DNA of 64,000 bases, taken from NCBI GenBank assembly GCA_902606585.1, contig CACLGX010000005.1, forward strand, positions 1 through 64,000, written 5' to 3'. This DNA is from Paracoccaceae bacterium (GTDB taxonomy: Bacteria; Pseudomonadota; Alphaproteobacteria; Rhodobacterales; Rhodobacteraceae). Shown piece after piece: positions 28,199 to 39,029 of the stretch (position 1 is the stretch's first letter; every line of letters starts with the position of its first letter). A program made the translations under genes and the position numbers. The notes under the pieces were generated by a model that worked only from the letters and a program-made list of their open reading frames with translations, was not told the DNA's origin and did no database searches.

Positions 28199-29230
28199 TT
28201 ATCGTGGAAAATCTAATTTTAGCAATTTTAATAAAGTAGTATAAACGTATTTTAAAATATTAGATATTTCGATAAAAGGCTTAAGGTAGATACTAATGAT
28301 ATTTGTGGCACTTGCCTCATGTGGACGAAGACCAAACCTTATTGATCCACCAGTTTCTGAAAAATGGAGTGATCCGAAAAGCCAATCCCAGATGGCTAGC
28401 ATTGCTCCATAATTTTTATTGAAATGTTTATTTTCGATAGAATGGTGCAACTGATGCTGAGCAGGGGAAATAAATATTTTCTCCAGCCATGGCCAATATG
28501 CAATTTCAATGTGAGAATGTCGCAAATTAGCTCCAGCAATATTAAAAATAAAGGAAAATAAATTCACTCCCAATAGAGTAGCTAGTGAAAAATTATCTAT
28601 TCCAAAACAATAAGCGAAAATTCCTATCACTGCTCCAATGACAATGGAACCCCGCAAGCCATAGATTATGCTTTCTATCGGATGAACACGGTAAACTGTG
28701 ATTGGTGTCATTGTTTCAGCTGAATGGTGAACTTTATGAAAAGCCCATAAAAATTGCCACCGATGCATGCATCTATGAACAAAATACTTCGATAAATCAT
28801 CCATGATAAAATAGGTTAAAGTGTATATTGTAATAATTAATACACTTGGCCAGTGGTCTAGAAACAGGAAGCCAACTACATTTTGCTTACTCAATTGAAA
28901 AAATAAGAAAGTCGTCACTGCCCCTTGAGCGATAAGATAAGGTGAAATCAATATGGATATTATTCGGTTGATCGCATAAATAAAATAATCAGCCTTTGCT
29001 GATTTTGACCAAAAAATATCTTTATCAAAAACTTTACCAACAGCGCCGTGTAGTCCCAAACCTCGCCAGGCACACAGAAAGACTACGGCCATCACAACAG
29101 AAATGGCCAAATAACCAACAAATATTCGTTTTTTATGATTCAAAAAATCCGCAGAAAGCGAAGTTAAATAAGTCTCAATGTATGATCCAAATGTGGCAAG
29201 AATTCTTATCAGATCTTCCAAGAAAAACAC
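28199..29230 (-). CDS. Sterol desaturase / fatty acid hydroxylase family protein
   Basis: Integral-membrane di-iron oxygenase-like protein, 343 residues with about five hydrophobic segments. The histidine clusters of the superfamily are present: HRCMH, HKVHHS, and QHQLHHS with a preceding RHSHIEIAYWPWLEK. Substrates in the family range from sterols to fatty acids, carotenoids and lipid A-like molecules, and cannot be assigned here. Start is GTG 29230, poorly supported by a ribosome site. It lies 52 bp downstream of the imelysin-like gene with a terminator between them. The di-iron cofactor is a loose link to the iron genes next door. Confidence 0.82.
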   Translation of the reverse strand: MFFLEDLIRILATFGSYIETYLTSLSADFLNHKKRIFVGYLAISVVMAVVFLCAWRGLGLHGAVGKVFDKDIFWSKSAKADYFIYAINRIISILISPYLIAQGAVTTFLFFQLSKQNVVGFLFLDHWPSVLIITIYTLTYFIMDDLSKYFVHRCMHRWQFLWAFHKVHHSAETMTPITVYRVHPIESIIYGLRGSIVIGAVIGIFAYCFGIDNFSLATLLGVNLFSFIFNIAGANLRHSHIEIAYWPWLEKIFISPAQHQLHHSIENKHFNKNYGAMLAIWDWLFGSLHFSETGGSIRFGLRPHEASATNIISIYLKPFIEISNILKYVYTTLLKLLKLDFPR

Positions 29231-29232
29231 CT

Positions 29233-29274
29233 ATCTAAAAAAAACACGGCAATAAACTATTAGCGCCGTGTTTT
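29233..29274 (-). terminator. Intrinsic terminator of the imelysin-like gene
   Basis: AAAACACGGC (29241-29250) and GCCGTGTTTT (29265-29274) form a perfect 10-bp stem with a 14-nt loop. On the minus strand the stem is followed by a run of T residues (TTTTTTTT), placed directly after the stop of the DUF4856 gene. Confidence 0.8.
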
Positions 29275-29281
29275 CAAGTTT

Positions 29282-30670
29282 TTAATCAGTTTCTGCGTTT
29301 GTATCCGCATCAGCTGAAGCACTCATTTTAGCTAATTCATCAAGCATATCGTTAGCTCTGGACTTAACACCAAAAGAATCTGATACTAACTTTTGAATCT
29401 TGAGCATGTTTAATTGATAGTCAGACCAGGTCATTTTGCGATCTCTAACGAAATTACCGTTTCCATCAACGCCTGTGACATAGCTATTGTCAGTGGTAAC
29501 TGGTCCGAAGCCAATCAGTTTATTCATTTCGACCGCTGCTGCACCTAAGTTCTTTCTTCCCGACTGAATTGCCATAGAAAACCCAGCTAACTCACCCCAA
29601 TGTTTTACGTATTTTCGATAGCTTTTATCGTCAACACCACTTTCTTTCATTGCGGCAATGTCTTTGTAAACTGAGCCAGCATACTTGAATACTGCTTCGG
29701 CCAAAACTTTTTCCCAATTTTCTTCAATTGTTCCAGCGTGGCCTTTGATAACCGCCAGCTCTGTTGCACTTAGCTTTTCACCTTGAGCGCCAGAAATTAC
29801 TTTCCGACCATCAATGTATGCTTGCATTATTGACGCCAAGTAATTTGTATTACCTGACTTATCAAATGCTGCAGCATAGTATGCCGGACCAAAAACCATT
29901 TCCGATTTCAAATCGACAACTCCGTCACCATTTCTATCAGCTGATGCCATATCTTTTCTTTTGGCAATGTCATAAGCAGCAGCAGGAGTTAAAGCTAGAG
30001 CATGCGCTGGAGCTCCAAAATAACCAAAGCCCTCATCCCATGAATGCTCTTTCCCTGTGTAATGCTTGCCTTCTTTGTAGGGCGCATCATTTGGTTTAAC
30101 ATCTGCAGTCATTTTTTCATCAAGATAGTTATCGACCGCCTGACTGTACTGAACAGCGCCCATTGTAAATTTAGAAATTAGTTGGGCATAATCGTAACCG
30201 TTTTCTGCATCAAATCCTTTATTTGATTTGGCGGCTCGTGAAATCATATCCTTCATTACATCAACGCCGGTATGATTACCTGGCCAAGCTGGCATCAATC
30301 CTTTGTAGAATTTACCTTCTAAATTTGCGGAAGACGATAGTTCCCCAATTGTGGTTTGTTTTATTTTGAAACCATCTTTCGAAGTTGGAGACAAAATAGC
30401 CAAGTCTTTTGTCGGACCTGAAAAATATTGCATCATTTGGGCTTCAACATCAGCAGCGTTTCCACCGCCATTCCCAGTTGATGCAAGTTTTTTAAGGCTT
30501 TGTTCCATTGTCTGCCGGGCTATCTGGCCACCATAGGAAACAGAGTTCGTTTTATCTCCGCTGTAACCTTTTAAAGTAACTGGATAGGGACCATAAAAAT
30601 GATGGGCAGTGAGCGCAGTTGCGCTTACGCAGATAGCAAGTGCCGAAGCAGTAAGTCGGTGTGAAATCAT
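29282..30670 (-). CDS. Secreted imelysin-like protein (DUF4856 family)
   Basis: A 462-residue exported protein. The signal peptide (LTASALAICVSATALTA) is followed by YGPYPVTLKGYSGDKTNSVSYGGQIAR. The domain body matches DUF4856, an imelysin-like helical fold: KHYTGKEHSWDEGFGYFGAP corresponds to the conserved HxxWDEAFGY region, and AGTIEENWEKVLAEAV plus KHWGELAGFSMAIQ follow. Imelysin-type proteins are iron-regulated periplasmic proteins, thought to be involved in iron uptake. An EF-hand-like DRNGDGVVD lies near the centre. Start follows AGAAGGAAA. It is divergent from a ferric-binding protein across an iron-box-like palindrome, which supports the iron role. Confidence 0.78.
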   Translation of the reverse strand: MISHRLTASALAICVSATALTAHHFYGPYPVTLKGYSGDKTNSVSYGGQIARQTMEQSLKKLASTGNGGGNAADVEAQMMQYFSGPTKDLAILSPTSKDGFKIKQTTIGELSSSANLEGKFYKGLMPAWPGNHTGVDVMKDMISRAAKSNKGFDAENGYDYAQLISKFTMGAVQYSQAVDNYLDEKMTADVKPNDAPYKEGKHYTGKEHSWDEGFGYFGAPAHALALTPAAAYDIAKRKDMASADRNGDGVVDLKSEMVFGPAYYAAAFDKSGNTNYLASIMQAYIDGRKVISGAQGEKLSATELAVIKGHAGTIEENWEKVLAEAVFKYAGSVYKDIAAMKESGVDDKSYRKYVKHWGELAGFSMAIQSGRKNLGAAAVEMNKLIGFGPVTTDNSYVTGVDGNGNFVRDRKMTWSDYQLNMLKIQKLVSDSFGVKSRANDMLDELAKMSASADADTNAETD

Positions 30671-30764
30671 CTCAGTTTCCTTCTAAAAATGTAAAAATAT
30701 CCTATTTCCTAGTTTTTTAGTCAGAATAAATTTTTAATGTCAAGTATTTTTGTCAGGTATTTAG

Positions 30765-30781
30765 TTGACAAAATTTGTCAA
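30765..30781. promoter_or_regulatory. Iron-box-like palindrome between iron genes
   Basis: TTGACAAA-A-TTTGTCAA has 8-bp arms around one base and contains TGA-N9-TCA, the layout of RirA-type iron-responsive operators and similar to the Iron-Rhodo-box described by comparative genomics in Rhodobacterales (consensus from memory). It lies 43 bp before the start of the ferric-binding protein and 95 bp before the DUF4856 gene. Two further TGTCA half-sites sit at 30738-30742 and 30751-30755. Iron-dependent repression of both genes is likely. Confidence 0.65.
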
Positions 30782-30823
30782 ATATAATTAACCTTAGCTT
30801 GATTGCAAAATTGGGGGTTGAGC

Positions 30824-31828
30824 GTGATAAAGAAAATCAAATATCTATTGCTATTGGTTCTAAGTGCTGCACCACTAGCAGCTGCCGAGATCAATATTTA
30901 TTCTTATCGTCAACCGTTTCTTATACAGCCACTGACAGACGCTTTTACTGAAGAAACAGGTATCAAGGTAAATGTTGCATATCTGCGAAAAGGTATGATT
31001 GAAAAAATGACAGCTGAAGGAAAACGTAGCCCAGCAGACGTTGTTCTTACTGTTGATATTTCACGTTTGGCAGCAGTAGTTGATGCGGGGCTCACCCAAC
31101 CCGTCAAAAATGAAACTTTAAATAAAAATATTCCCTCCATCTACCGAGATCCAGAGAACCATTGGTTTGGATTAACAACTCGAGCAAGGATTATTTACGC
31201 AAGTAAAGACAAAGTGGCCGATGGTGAAGTTACGACCTATGAGGGCTTGGCCGATCCAAAGTGGAAGGGACGTATTTGTACTCGATCGGGAACAAATGCT
31301 TATACTGTTGCACTAACGTCAGCAATAATTCATCATCATGGGACTGAAAAAGCAGAAGAGTGGTTAAGGTCTGTTAAAAACAATCTAGCGCGCAAACCAC
31401 AAGGTAACGATCGGGCACAAGTTAAAGCAATCTGGGCTGGCGAATGTGATATATCAATCGGCAATACATACTACATGGGTAAGATGCTTAAAGATCCTGA
31501 GCAAAAAGCATGGGCAGACAGTGTGAGAATAGTTTTTCCTGAGTTTGAAAATGGCGGGACGCACGTGAATATATCTGGCATTGCTTTGGCAAAGTACTCG
31601 CCCAATAAAGAAAATGCAATAAAACTGATGGAATTTTTAAGTTCCCCTGATGCGCAGAAAATTTACGCACTCGCAAATTTTGAGTACCCGATAGCGCCTA
31701 ATACTGAGCCAGCCGAACTAGTTAAAAACTGGGGTAGTTTTACACCAGATGATGTTAATCTGATGGATTTGGCAAAGTTAAGAAGTACTGCACTGAAGTT
31801 GACAGAAATTGTAAACTTCGACGGGTAA
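30824..31828 (+). CDS. Fe(III) ABC transporter substrate-binding protein
   Basis: Periplasmic ferric-iron-binding protein of the FbpA/FutA type, about 334 residues. The signal peptide (YLLLLVLSAAPLAAA) is followed by EINIYSYRQPFLIQPL, typical of the family start. The adjacent tyrosines in GNTYYMGKML correspond to the ferric-iron ligands, and IYSYRQ near the N-terminus supplies another. Track start TTG 30803 is replaced by GTG 30824, preceded by TGGGGGT. No permease or ATPase gene follows, so the rest of the transporter must be elsewhere. A terminator follows. Control by the upstream palindrome is likely. Confidence 0.9.
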   Translation: MIKKIKYLLLLVLSAAPLAAAEINIYSYRQPFLIQPLTDAFTEETGIKVNVAYLRKGMIEKMTAEGKRSPADVVLTVDISRLAAVVDAGLTQPVKNETLNKNIPSIYRDPENHWFGLTTRARIIYASKDKVADGEVTTYEGLADPKWKGRICTRSGTNAYTVALTSAIIHHHGTEKAEEWLRSVKNNLARKPQGNDRAQVKAIWAGECDISIGNTYYMGKMLKDPEQKAWADSVRIVFPEFENGGTHVNISGIALAKYSPNKENAIKLMEFLSSPDAQKIYALANFEYPIAPNTEPAELVKNWGSFTPDDVNLMDLAKLRSTALKLTEIVNFDG

Positions 31829-31850
31829 ATTTTAATTCCATGTAATGTTG

Positions 31851-31880
31851 AACCTGCGCTTTCTTTTGCGCAGGTTTTTT
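31851..31880 (+). terminator. Intrinsic terminator after the ferric-binding protein gene
   Basis: AACCTGCGC (31851-31859) and GCGCAGGTT (31868-31876) form a perfect 9-bp stem with an 8-nt loop, followed by TTTT. It isolates the iron gene from the nucleoside hydrolase downstream. Confidence 0.85.
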
Positions 31881-31929
31881 AATACGGTAATGCGACTTAG
31901 TTAAATGAATTAAAATTAGGGTTAAGTTC

Positions 31930-32871
31930 ATGCAAAAGCGTAAAATAATTATTGATACAGATCCTGGCCAAGATGATGCTGTTGCAATACTGTTAGCATT
32001 AGCCAGCCCCGAAGAAATTGAAGTTCTTGGTATTACTGCAGTAGCAGGTAACGTTCCGCTTGATTTAACAAAAAAAAACGCATGTATAGTTTGCGAGTTA
32101 GCACAAAAAACTGAGATAAAGGTTTTTGCAGGCTGTAACGCCCCAATGCAAAGACCACTTGTAACAGCGGAGCATGTTCATGGGAAGACTGGCCTGGATG
32201 GCCCAACCCTTCCAGATCCCGAAATGCCTCTCCAAAAGCAACATGCTGTTGATTTTATAATTGAAACAGTTCGAACCAGCGAAGCTGGCACAATAACATT
32301 ATGTCCATTGGGACCACTCACAAATATAGCGACAGCAATTGAAAAGGCACCGGACATAAAGGAAAGAATCCAAGAGATCGTTTTAATGGGCGGAGCTTAT
32401 TTTGAAGTTGGCAATATCACGCCCACGGCAGAATTTAACATTTATGTAGATCCTGAGGCAGCAGAAATTGTGTTTCAATCAAACATTAAAATTACTGTAT
32501 TACCCCTTGATGTTACTCATAAAGCTCTTGTCACTAAGGCTAGGAATGATGCTTTTCGGGCACTGAATTCACCGGTAGGTAAAGCAGTAGCTGAAATGAC
32601 TGATTTTTTTGAACGGTTCGATAAAGAAAAATATGGATCGGATGGCGCCCCACTGCATGACCCCTGCGTTATTGCCTACCTACTATCACCAGATTTATTT
32701 TCAGGTCGTCACATTAATGTTGAAATAGAAACCCAGTCTGAACTTACTTTAGGAATGACAGTAGCCGACTGGTGGAAAGTCACAAATCGTCCAAAAAATG
32801 CCTATTTTATTGGCGATGTGAATGCTGACAGATTTTTCTCTTTATTGACTGAGCGTTTGGCTCGCTTTTAA
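31930..32871 (+). CDS. Nucleoside hydrolase (inosine-uridine preferring type)
   Basis: Calcium-dependent N-ribohydrolase that splits nucleosides into base and ribose, 313 residues. The Asp cluster IIDTDPGQDDAVAILLA is diagnostic. NITPTAEFNIYVDPEAAEIV and the metal-binding LHDPCVIAYLL complete the active site. ATG follows AGGG. Base specificity is unresolved. The next gene (selO) starts about 46 bp on, same strand. Confidence 0.92.
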   Translation: MQKRKIIIDTDPGQDDAVAILLALASPEEIEVLGITAVAGNVPLDLTKKNACIVCELAQKTEIKVFAGCNAPMQRPLVTAEHVHGKTGLDGPTLPDPEMPLQKQHAVDFIIETVRTSEAGTITLCPLGPLTNIATAIEKAPDIKERIQEIVLMGGAYFEVGNITPTAEFNIYVDPEAAEIVFQSNIKITVLPLDVTHKALVTKARNDAFRALNSPVGKAVAEMTDFFERFDKEKYGSDGAPLHDPCVIAYLLSPDLFSGRHINVEIETQSELTLGMTVADWWKVTNRPKNAYFIGDVNADRFFSLLTERLARF

Positions 32872-32917
32872 GTGAAAAATTTACTAGGTATGGAATAAAA
32901 ATCGATTGCTAGTAAAC

Positions 32918-34318
32918 ATGAATGCACAATTTCCTTTTGATAATACCTATTCCACTCTTCCAAGTCAGTTTTTTCACAAACAAAAACCTGCAACAGTTAC
33001 TAAGGCTGAGCTAATAGCTTGTAATTTTCAATTAGCAAAAGAATTAGAGATAAAACTTCCTAGCAGTGGACTAGAATTGATTTTTTCAGGACAAATGATA
33101 CCCAACGGAGCAGATCCTTTAGCACAAGTCTATGCTGGGCATCAATTTGGCTATTACAGTCCACAACTAGGTGATGGCAGAGCGCTTTTGCTAGGTGAGC
33201 TAAATACGAAATCAGGACGATATGATATCCAATTGAAAGGTTCTGGAACAACACCTTATTCTCGCAGTGGCGATGGATTATCTTGGTTAGGCCCTGTTCT
33301 ACGAGAATACATAGTGTCAGAAGCTATGCATCACTTAGGAATTCCGACCACTAGATCTTTAGCTGCGGTTGAGACTGGCGATAAAGTTTTGAGAGAAACC
33401 GTTCTCCCAGGAGCTATTTTAACAAGAATTGCGAAAAGTCATATACGCGTCGGAACGTTTCAATACTTTGCATATAACAAAGATACGGAAGGTCTTGAAA
33501 CCTTATATAAGTATACCCGGGACAGACATTATAACGAAACAAAATCCATCTCAGAATTTTTGAGTTGCGTGATCAATGCACAAAGCGATTTGGTAACCGA
33601 TTGGCTTAGTGTTGGTTTTATCCACGGGGTAATGAATACCGATAACTGTTCAATATCAGGTGAAACAATCGATTACGGTCCCTGTGCGTTTTTGGATAAC
33701 TATAGCCCCTCAAAGGTTTTTTCTTCGATAGATACCCACGGGCGATATGCTTACTCAGCTCAAGCTGATGTAATTGTCTGGAATATGGCACAATTGGCAA
33801 ATGCACTTTTGCCAATAGTAAACAACGATGAAGATATATTGAATGAATTTAAAAATTTGGTCCAGGAAATGCCAAGTCAAATAAGAAGTTTGTGGTTAAA
33901 AAAATTTGGAAAAAAAATTGGCATCTCCAAAACCAAACCCAGTGATTATAAATTGATAAGTAACTTTTTAAATGGCTTAGCATCAAGAAATGAGGATTTC
34001 ACGATAAGCTTTAGAAAGCTTAAGGAGGAGCCCGAATACTTCAAATCTGTTGACCCTGATTGGTTTAAGACTTGGAAAAATCGAATATCAGGCGAACCTG
34101 ACCCAAATTCAATCATGGCTAAGGCAAATCCAAATTTAATACCACGAAATCATCAAATAGAACTTGCAATATCAGCAGCGCTAAATTCTGATTTTGATCT
34201 TTTTCATCGATTAAACAAGGCCTTAAAATCACCTTATAAGAAAACCCTAGAGTACTCAGATTTAGAAGCTATCCCAACGGAAGAGGAAGAAGTTTTAAAA
34301 ACATTCTGTGGTACCTAG
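32918..34318 (+). CDS. selO: Protein adenylyltransferase SelO (YdiU)
   Basis: Pseudokinase that transfers AMP to proteins in characterised homologues, linked to redox stress. About 466 residues. Visible are YAGHQFGYYSPQLGDGRALLLGE, the nucleotide loop region QLKGSGTTPYSRSGDGL and FIHGVMNTDNCSISGETIDYGPCAF, the catalytic-core equivalent. The protein ends FCGT, the conserved Cys-containing tail that is selenocysteine in some eukaryotic relatives. ATG 32918 is chosen over the TTG at 32906 because MNAQFPFDNTY fits the family N-terminus. Confidence 0.93.
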   Translation: MNAQFPFDNTYSTLPSQFFHKQKPATVTKAELIACNFQLAKELEIKLPSSGLELIFSGQMIPNGADPLAQVYAGHQFGYYSPQLGDGRALLLGELNTKSGRYDIQLKGSGTTPYSRSGDGLSWLGPVLREYIVSEAMHHLGIPTTRSLAAVETGDKVLRETVLPGAILTRIAKSHIRVGTFQYFAYNKDTEGLETLYKYTRDRHYNETKSISEFLSCVINAQSDLVTDWLSVGFIHGVMNTDNCSISGETIDYGPCAFLDNYSPSKVFSSIDTHGRYAYSAQADVIVWNMAQLANALLPIVNNDEDILNEFKNLVQEMPSQIRSLWLKKFGKKIGISKTKPSDYKLISNFLNGLASRNEDFTISFRKLKEEPEYFKSVDPDWFKTWKNRISGEPDPNSIMAKANPNLIPRNHQIELAISAALNSDFDLFHRLNKALKSPYKKTLEYSDLEAIPTEEEEVLKTFCGT

Positions 34319-34379
34319 TTCTTGCATTTCGGCTAAACATGACCATAACATTAAGCGTTTATTAAAAAATATATTTAAA

Positions 34380-34793
34380 ATGACAGACACAATTCTGCAA
34401 AGATGCGAGCTAAAAGGCTTGCGTATGACGAGTCAACGTAAAATCATCGCTCAGGTGTTAGAATACGCTGCTGATCATCCTGACGTAGAGGAATTGTATA
34501 AACGAGCATCAAAAATCGATATCACCATTTCTATAGCAACTGTATACAGAACCGTTAAGCTTTTTGATGAAGCAGGCATTTTAGATAAGTTAGAGTTTGG
34601 TGATGGCCGAGCGCGCTATGAAGACGCCGAACGTGAGCACCATGACCATTTGATTGATGTGAATTCTGGGAGAGTTATAGAGTTCATGGACTCTGACATT
34701 GAAAAATTACAAGAAAAAATTGCTCAAAAGCATGGGTATAAACTCATGGGTCATAAACTCGAGCTTTATGGCGTTCCATTAAAAAAGTCATAA
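34380..34793 (+). CDS. fur: Fur-family transcriptional regulator (Fur/Mur)
   Basis: Metal-dependent repressor, 137 residues. The winged-helix part is RMTSQRKIIAQVLEYAADHPDVEELYKRA with recognition helix TISIATVYRTVKLFDEAGIL. The metal region is EREHHDHLIDVNSGRVIEF. The HHDHLID form and the absence of the Irr haem motif favour Fur/Mur; in Rhodobacterales and Rhizobiales this protein often answers manganese rather than iron. Track start at 34308 is extended into selO; ATG 34380 begins MTDTILQRCELKGLRMT, fitting the family. No clear Mur box is seen upstream. Confidence 0.9.
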   Translation: MTDTILQRCELKGLRMTSQRKIIAQVLEYAADHPDVEELYKRASKIDITISIATVYRTVKLFDEAGILDKLEFGDGRARYEDAEREHHDHLIDVNSGRVIEFMDSDIEKLQEKIAQKHGYKLMGHKLELYGVPLKKS

Positions 34794-34846
34794 CTTGACA
34801 ACCAAACCGTTCTGAGCGACAGGTTTGGATTATTATTTGGGTCCAA

Positions 34847-35734
34847 ATGGTAAATCTCCGCGGTATATTATTTATGATGATGTCAATGGCATGTTTTGCT
34901 GTTGAGGACACATTTGTAAAATTACTATCGGCCAGGCTACCTGCCACTCAAATTCTCTTTTCAATAGGCTTCGGCGGCGCATTAATCACACTAGTACTCG
35001 CCATTGTTTTGAATGTGAACCTGGCTGATAAAATACTACTAAATAAGCATGTAATATCACGGACGATTGCAGACTTGTTCGGAGCTCTCTCTTTTACCTC
35101 TGCTATGGTTTTGATACCAATGTCATTACTAGCATCTATTTTGCAAGCAACGCCATTATTTGTAACTTTAGGAGCGGCCATGTTGTTGGGCGAAAAAGTT
35201 GGGTGGCGCAGATGGTCAGCAATTTATATTGGATTTTTGGGCGTTATAATTATACTTCAGCCCGGCTATGGGAGCTTCCAATTAGCGTCACTTTTAGGTT
35301 TGGCAGCAGTTTTATGCTTAGCCCTAAGAGACGTAATCACTAGAGATATGGCAACTGAAATTCCGACTTTAACTGTTACTTTTTATGCATGCTTAGCAAT
35401 GGGAAGTGCTGGGTTTATTGCTTATCCTTTTTTTGGACCTCCCATAATGCCCACTACATATGAAACAATTATTTTGATATGTGCTGCAATTATAGGCCTT
35501 ACTGGCTATTTCTTGCTTGTTTTAGCTACCCGTAAAGGCGATGTGTCGGTTATTGCGCCATTTCGCTACTCAAGGCTTCTATTCTCTTTAGGCCTTGCAA
35601 GCTTAATCTTAGGAGAAAAACTTACGTTACCAATTTTATTAGGGGGTTTGTTAGTAGTGAGTTCTGGTATCTACACGTTTGGGCGAGAGAGGAGATTAGT
35701 TAAAATACAAAAAAGTGTAAATCAAAAGATATAA
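34847..35734 (+). CDS. EamA/DMT family transporter
   Basis: Inner-membrane protein of the drug/metabolite transporter superfamily, 295 residues with ten predicted helices in two EamA repeats (first around GILFMMMSMACFAVEDTFVKLL, second starting near LLGLAAVLCLALRDVITRDMA). The repeat ends read LGEKVGWRRWSAIYIGFLGVIII and LGEKLTLPILLGGLLVVSSGI, the classic signature of each half. Substrate unknown. It lies between fur and eno on the same strand. Confidence 0.85.
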   Translation: MVNLRGILFMMMSMACFAVEDTFVKLLSARLPATQILFSIGFGGALITLVLAIVLNVNLADKILLNKHVISRTIADLFGALSFTSAMVLIPMSLLASILQATPLFVTLGAAMLLGEKVGWRRWSAIYIGFLGVIIILQPGYGSFQLASLLGLAAVLCLALRDVITRDMATEIPTLTVTFYACLAMGSAGFIAYPFFGPPIMPTTYETIILICAAIIGLTGYFLLVLATRKGDVSVIAPFRYSRLLFSLGLASLILGEKLTLPILLGGLLVVSSGIYTFGRERRLVKIQKSVNQKI

Positions 35735-35743
35735 AAGGTTAAG

Positions 35744-35757
35744 TGTTATCGCTAACA
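35744..35757. promoter_or_regulatory. LacI-type operator upstream of eno (CceR-like)
   Basis: TGTTATCGCTAACA is a palindrome with one mismatch, 65 bp before the eno start. The same core occurs in perfect form 64 bp before edd. The pattern TGTTAnCGnTAACA is typical for LacI-family regulators; in Rhodobacter sphaeroides CceR, a LacI-family protein, controls Entner-Doudoroff and glycolytic genes. Assignment to CceR is inference. Confidence 0.5.
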
Positions 35758-35822
35758 ATAATTATATACATTAAATTTAAATTTTGTTACTCGGAGCACA
35801 TAATAAAGGAGAGGCTTATTAA

Positions 35823-37658
<1,836 letters not shown>

Positions 37659-37662
<4 letters not shown>

Positions 37663-38858
37663 AACGAAAAGAAAAGAGATTTCAGGTATCCGTTTTCAGA
37701 TAACATCGGATGCACCGGGTGGTCCGGACCTGCAAATCCAGTAAAAATGATAGAAGATCTTCTTCCCACGGAATTGATACCTCTGATACAGGACTCTCGA
37801 AATTTAGATAGTGAAGCTGCATGAGAGCACGAACAAAGCACCAAAATACCTCCCTCCTCGACTAAACCAGCAGAAATTCTAGCAAGTCGCTCATAAGCGC
37901 GAAGACCTGAGCTTAATGTTTGTCTTGAGGGAGCGAACGCAGGCGGATCACAAATAACGATATCAAACTTTTTTCCTTCATTTCTTAGACACTTTAATGC
38001 ATTAAATCCGTCGTCTTTTATTATCGAAAGCGCAGACTTGAAGCCACTAACTTCAGCCCCCTGTTCTGCCAATTCCAAAGCTGCCTGAGATGTATCGACA
38101 GCCGTTGCCTCAACAGCTCCACCGACCAGAGCTGCCAGTGCAAAGCCACCCACATGAGAGAACACATCTAAAACAGTTTTGTTTTTGGAGATACTAGATA
38201 AAAATGCTTGGTTCAGCCTTTGATCATAAAAAAGGCCGGTTTTTTGACCATTGTTAAGATCTGCCATGTAAATGGCGCCATTCATCGGTACCTGCAAAGG
38301 AGTGGTTGGGACAGATCCATGAATTAAAAGTGAGCAATCATCTAAACCCTCTAAAGTTCTCGCGCGACTATTTGCGTTTTTAATAATTCCTTCTGGATTA
38401 AAAAGTTCTACCAGCGCTTCGGTAATATTATCTAAATTATTTTCAGCCCAGACAGAATTCGGTTGGATGACAAAAAAATCACCAAACCGGTCTATTATGG
38501 TTCCAGGCATTTGATCTGCTTCGGAATTTATGAGCCTGTAGTAAGGATCCGTGAAAATACCTTCCCTCAAGGCCTTGCCCGCACTTATACGTTTAAAAAC
38601 AAGTTCTGAACCTCCGATTTTATTGGCGGTTTTTGTAATCACTCTTGCAAAAATTTTTGATTTTGGATTGACCACTGCTGTTGCCAAAAAATTCCTGGCA
38701 CTATCTTGCAATTCTACAATTTTACCAGATGTAAGTTGTTTTGTCCTTCGATCTAGAACTAACTCATTGTCATATACCCAAGGAAATCCAGCTAGAATTT
38801 TATCTGGTGAAACCTTTGGTTTTAAACGAATTATTGAGTGCTTATCTTCTCCCGACAT
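37659..38858 (-). CDS. Class I SAM-dependent rRNA methyltransferase, RlmI-like
   Basis: Predicted 23S rRNA cytosine-C5 methyltransferase of the RlmI/YccW type, 399 residues. N-terminal PUA domain (about 1-75, LAGFPWVYDNELV), then an EEHEE-type middle domain (FFVIQPNSVWAENN, GQKTGLFYDQRLN) and a Rossmann MTase domain with VLDVFSHVGGFALAAL, DDGFNALK, CDPPAFAPS and the catalytic Cys in LVLCSCSHA. Exact target base is not given by sequence. First gene of a pair with the PIN protein; divergent from edd. Confidence 0.88.
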
Positions 38859-38953
38859 AAATTATTTTTACACAAATTAAAGCAAGATAAAAGACTTCCT
38901 ATATTTAAAAGTCTAACTTGCACAAATTTTTTTAATCCTATACAAAGGTTTAA

Positions 38954-38965
38954 GTTAGCGCTAAC
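38954..38965. promoter_or_regulatory. LacI-type operator upstream of edd (CceR-like)
   Basis: GTTAGCGCTAAC is a perfect 12-bp palindrome in the 171-bp gap between rlmI-like and edd, 64 bp before the edd start. It has the CG-centred inverted repeat of LacI-family operators and matches the imperfect copy before eno at nearly the same distance. See the findings for the proposed shared regulator. Confidence 0.6.
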
Positions 38966-39029
38966 ATTTTGAATTTCTTTTGGGGGAGAGCAATTCCAAA
39001 TAAAAAAAATATTTTGGATCTCAAAAATT

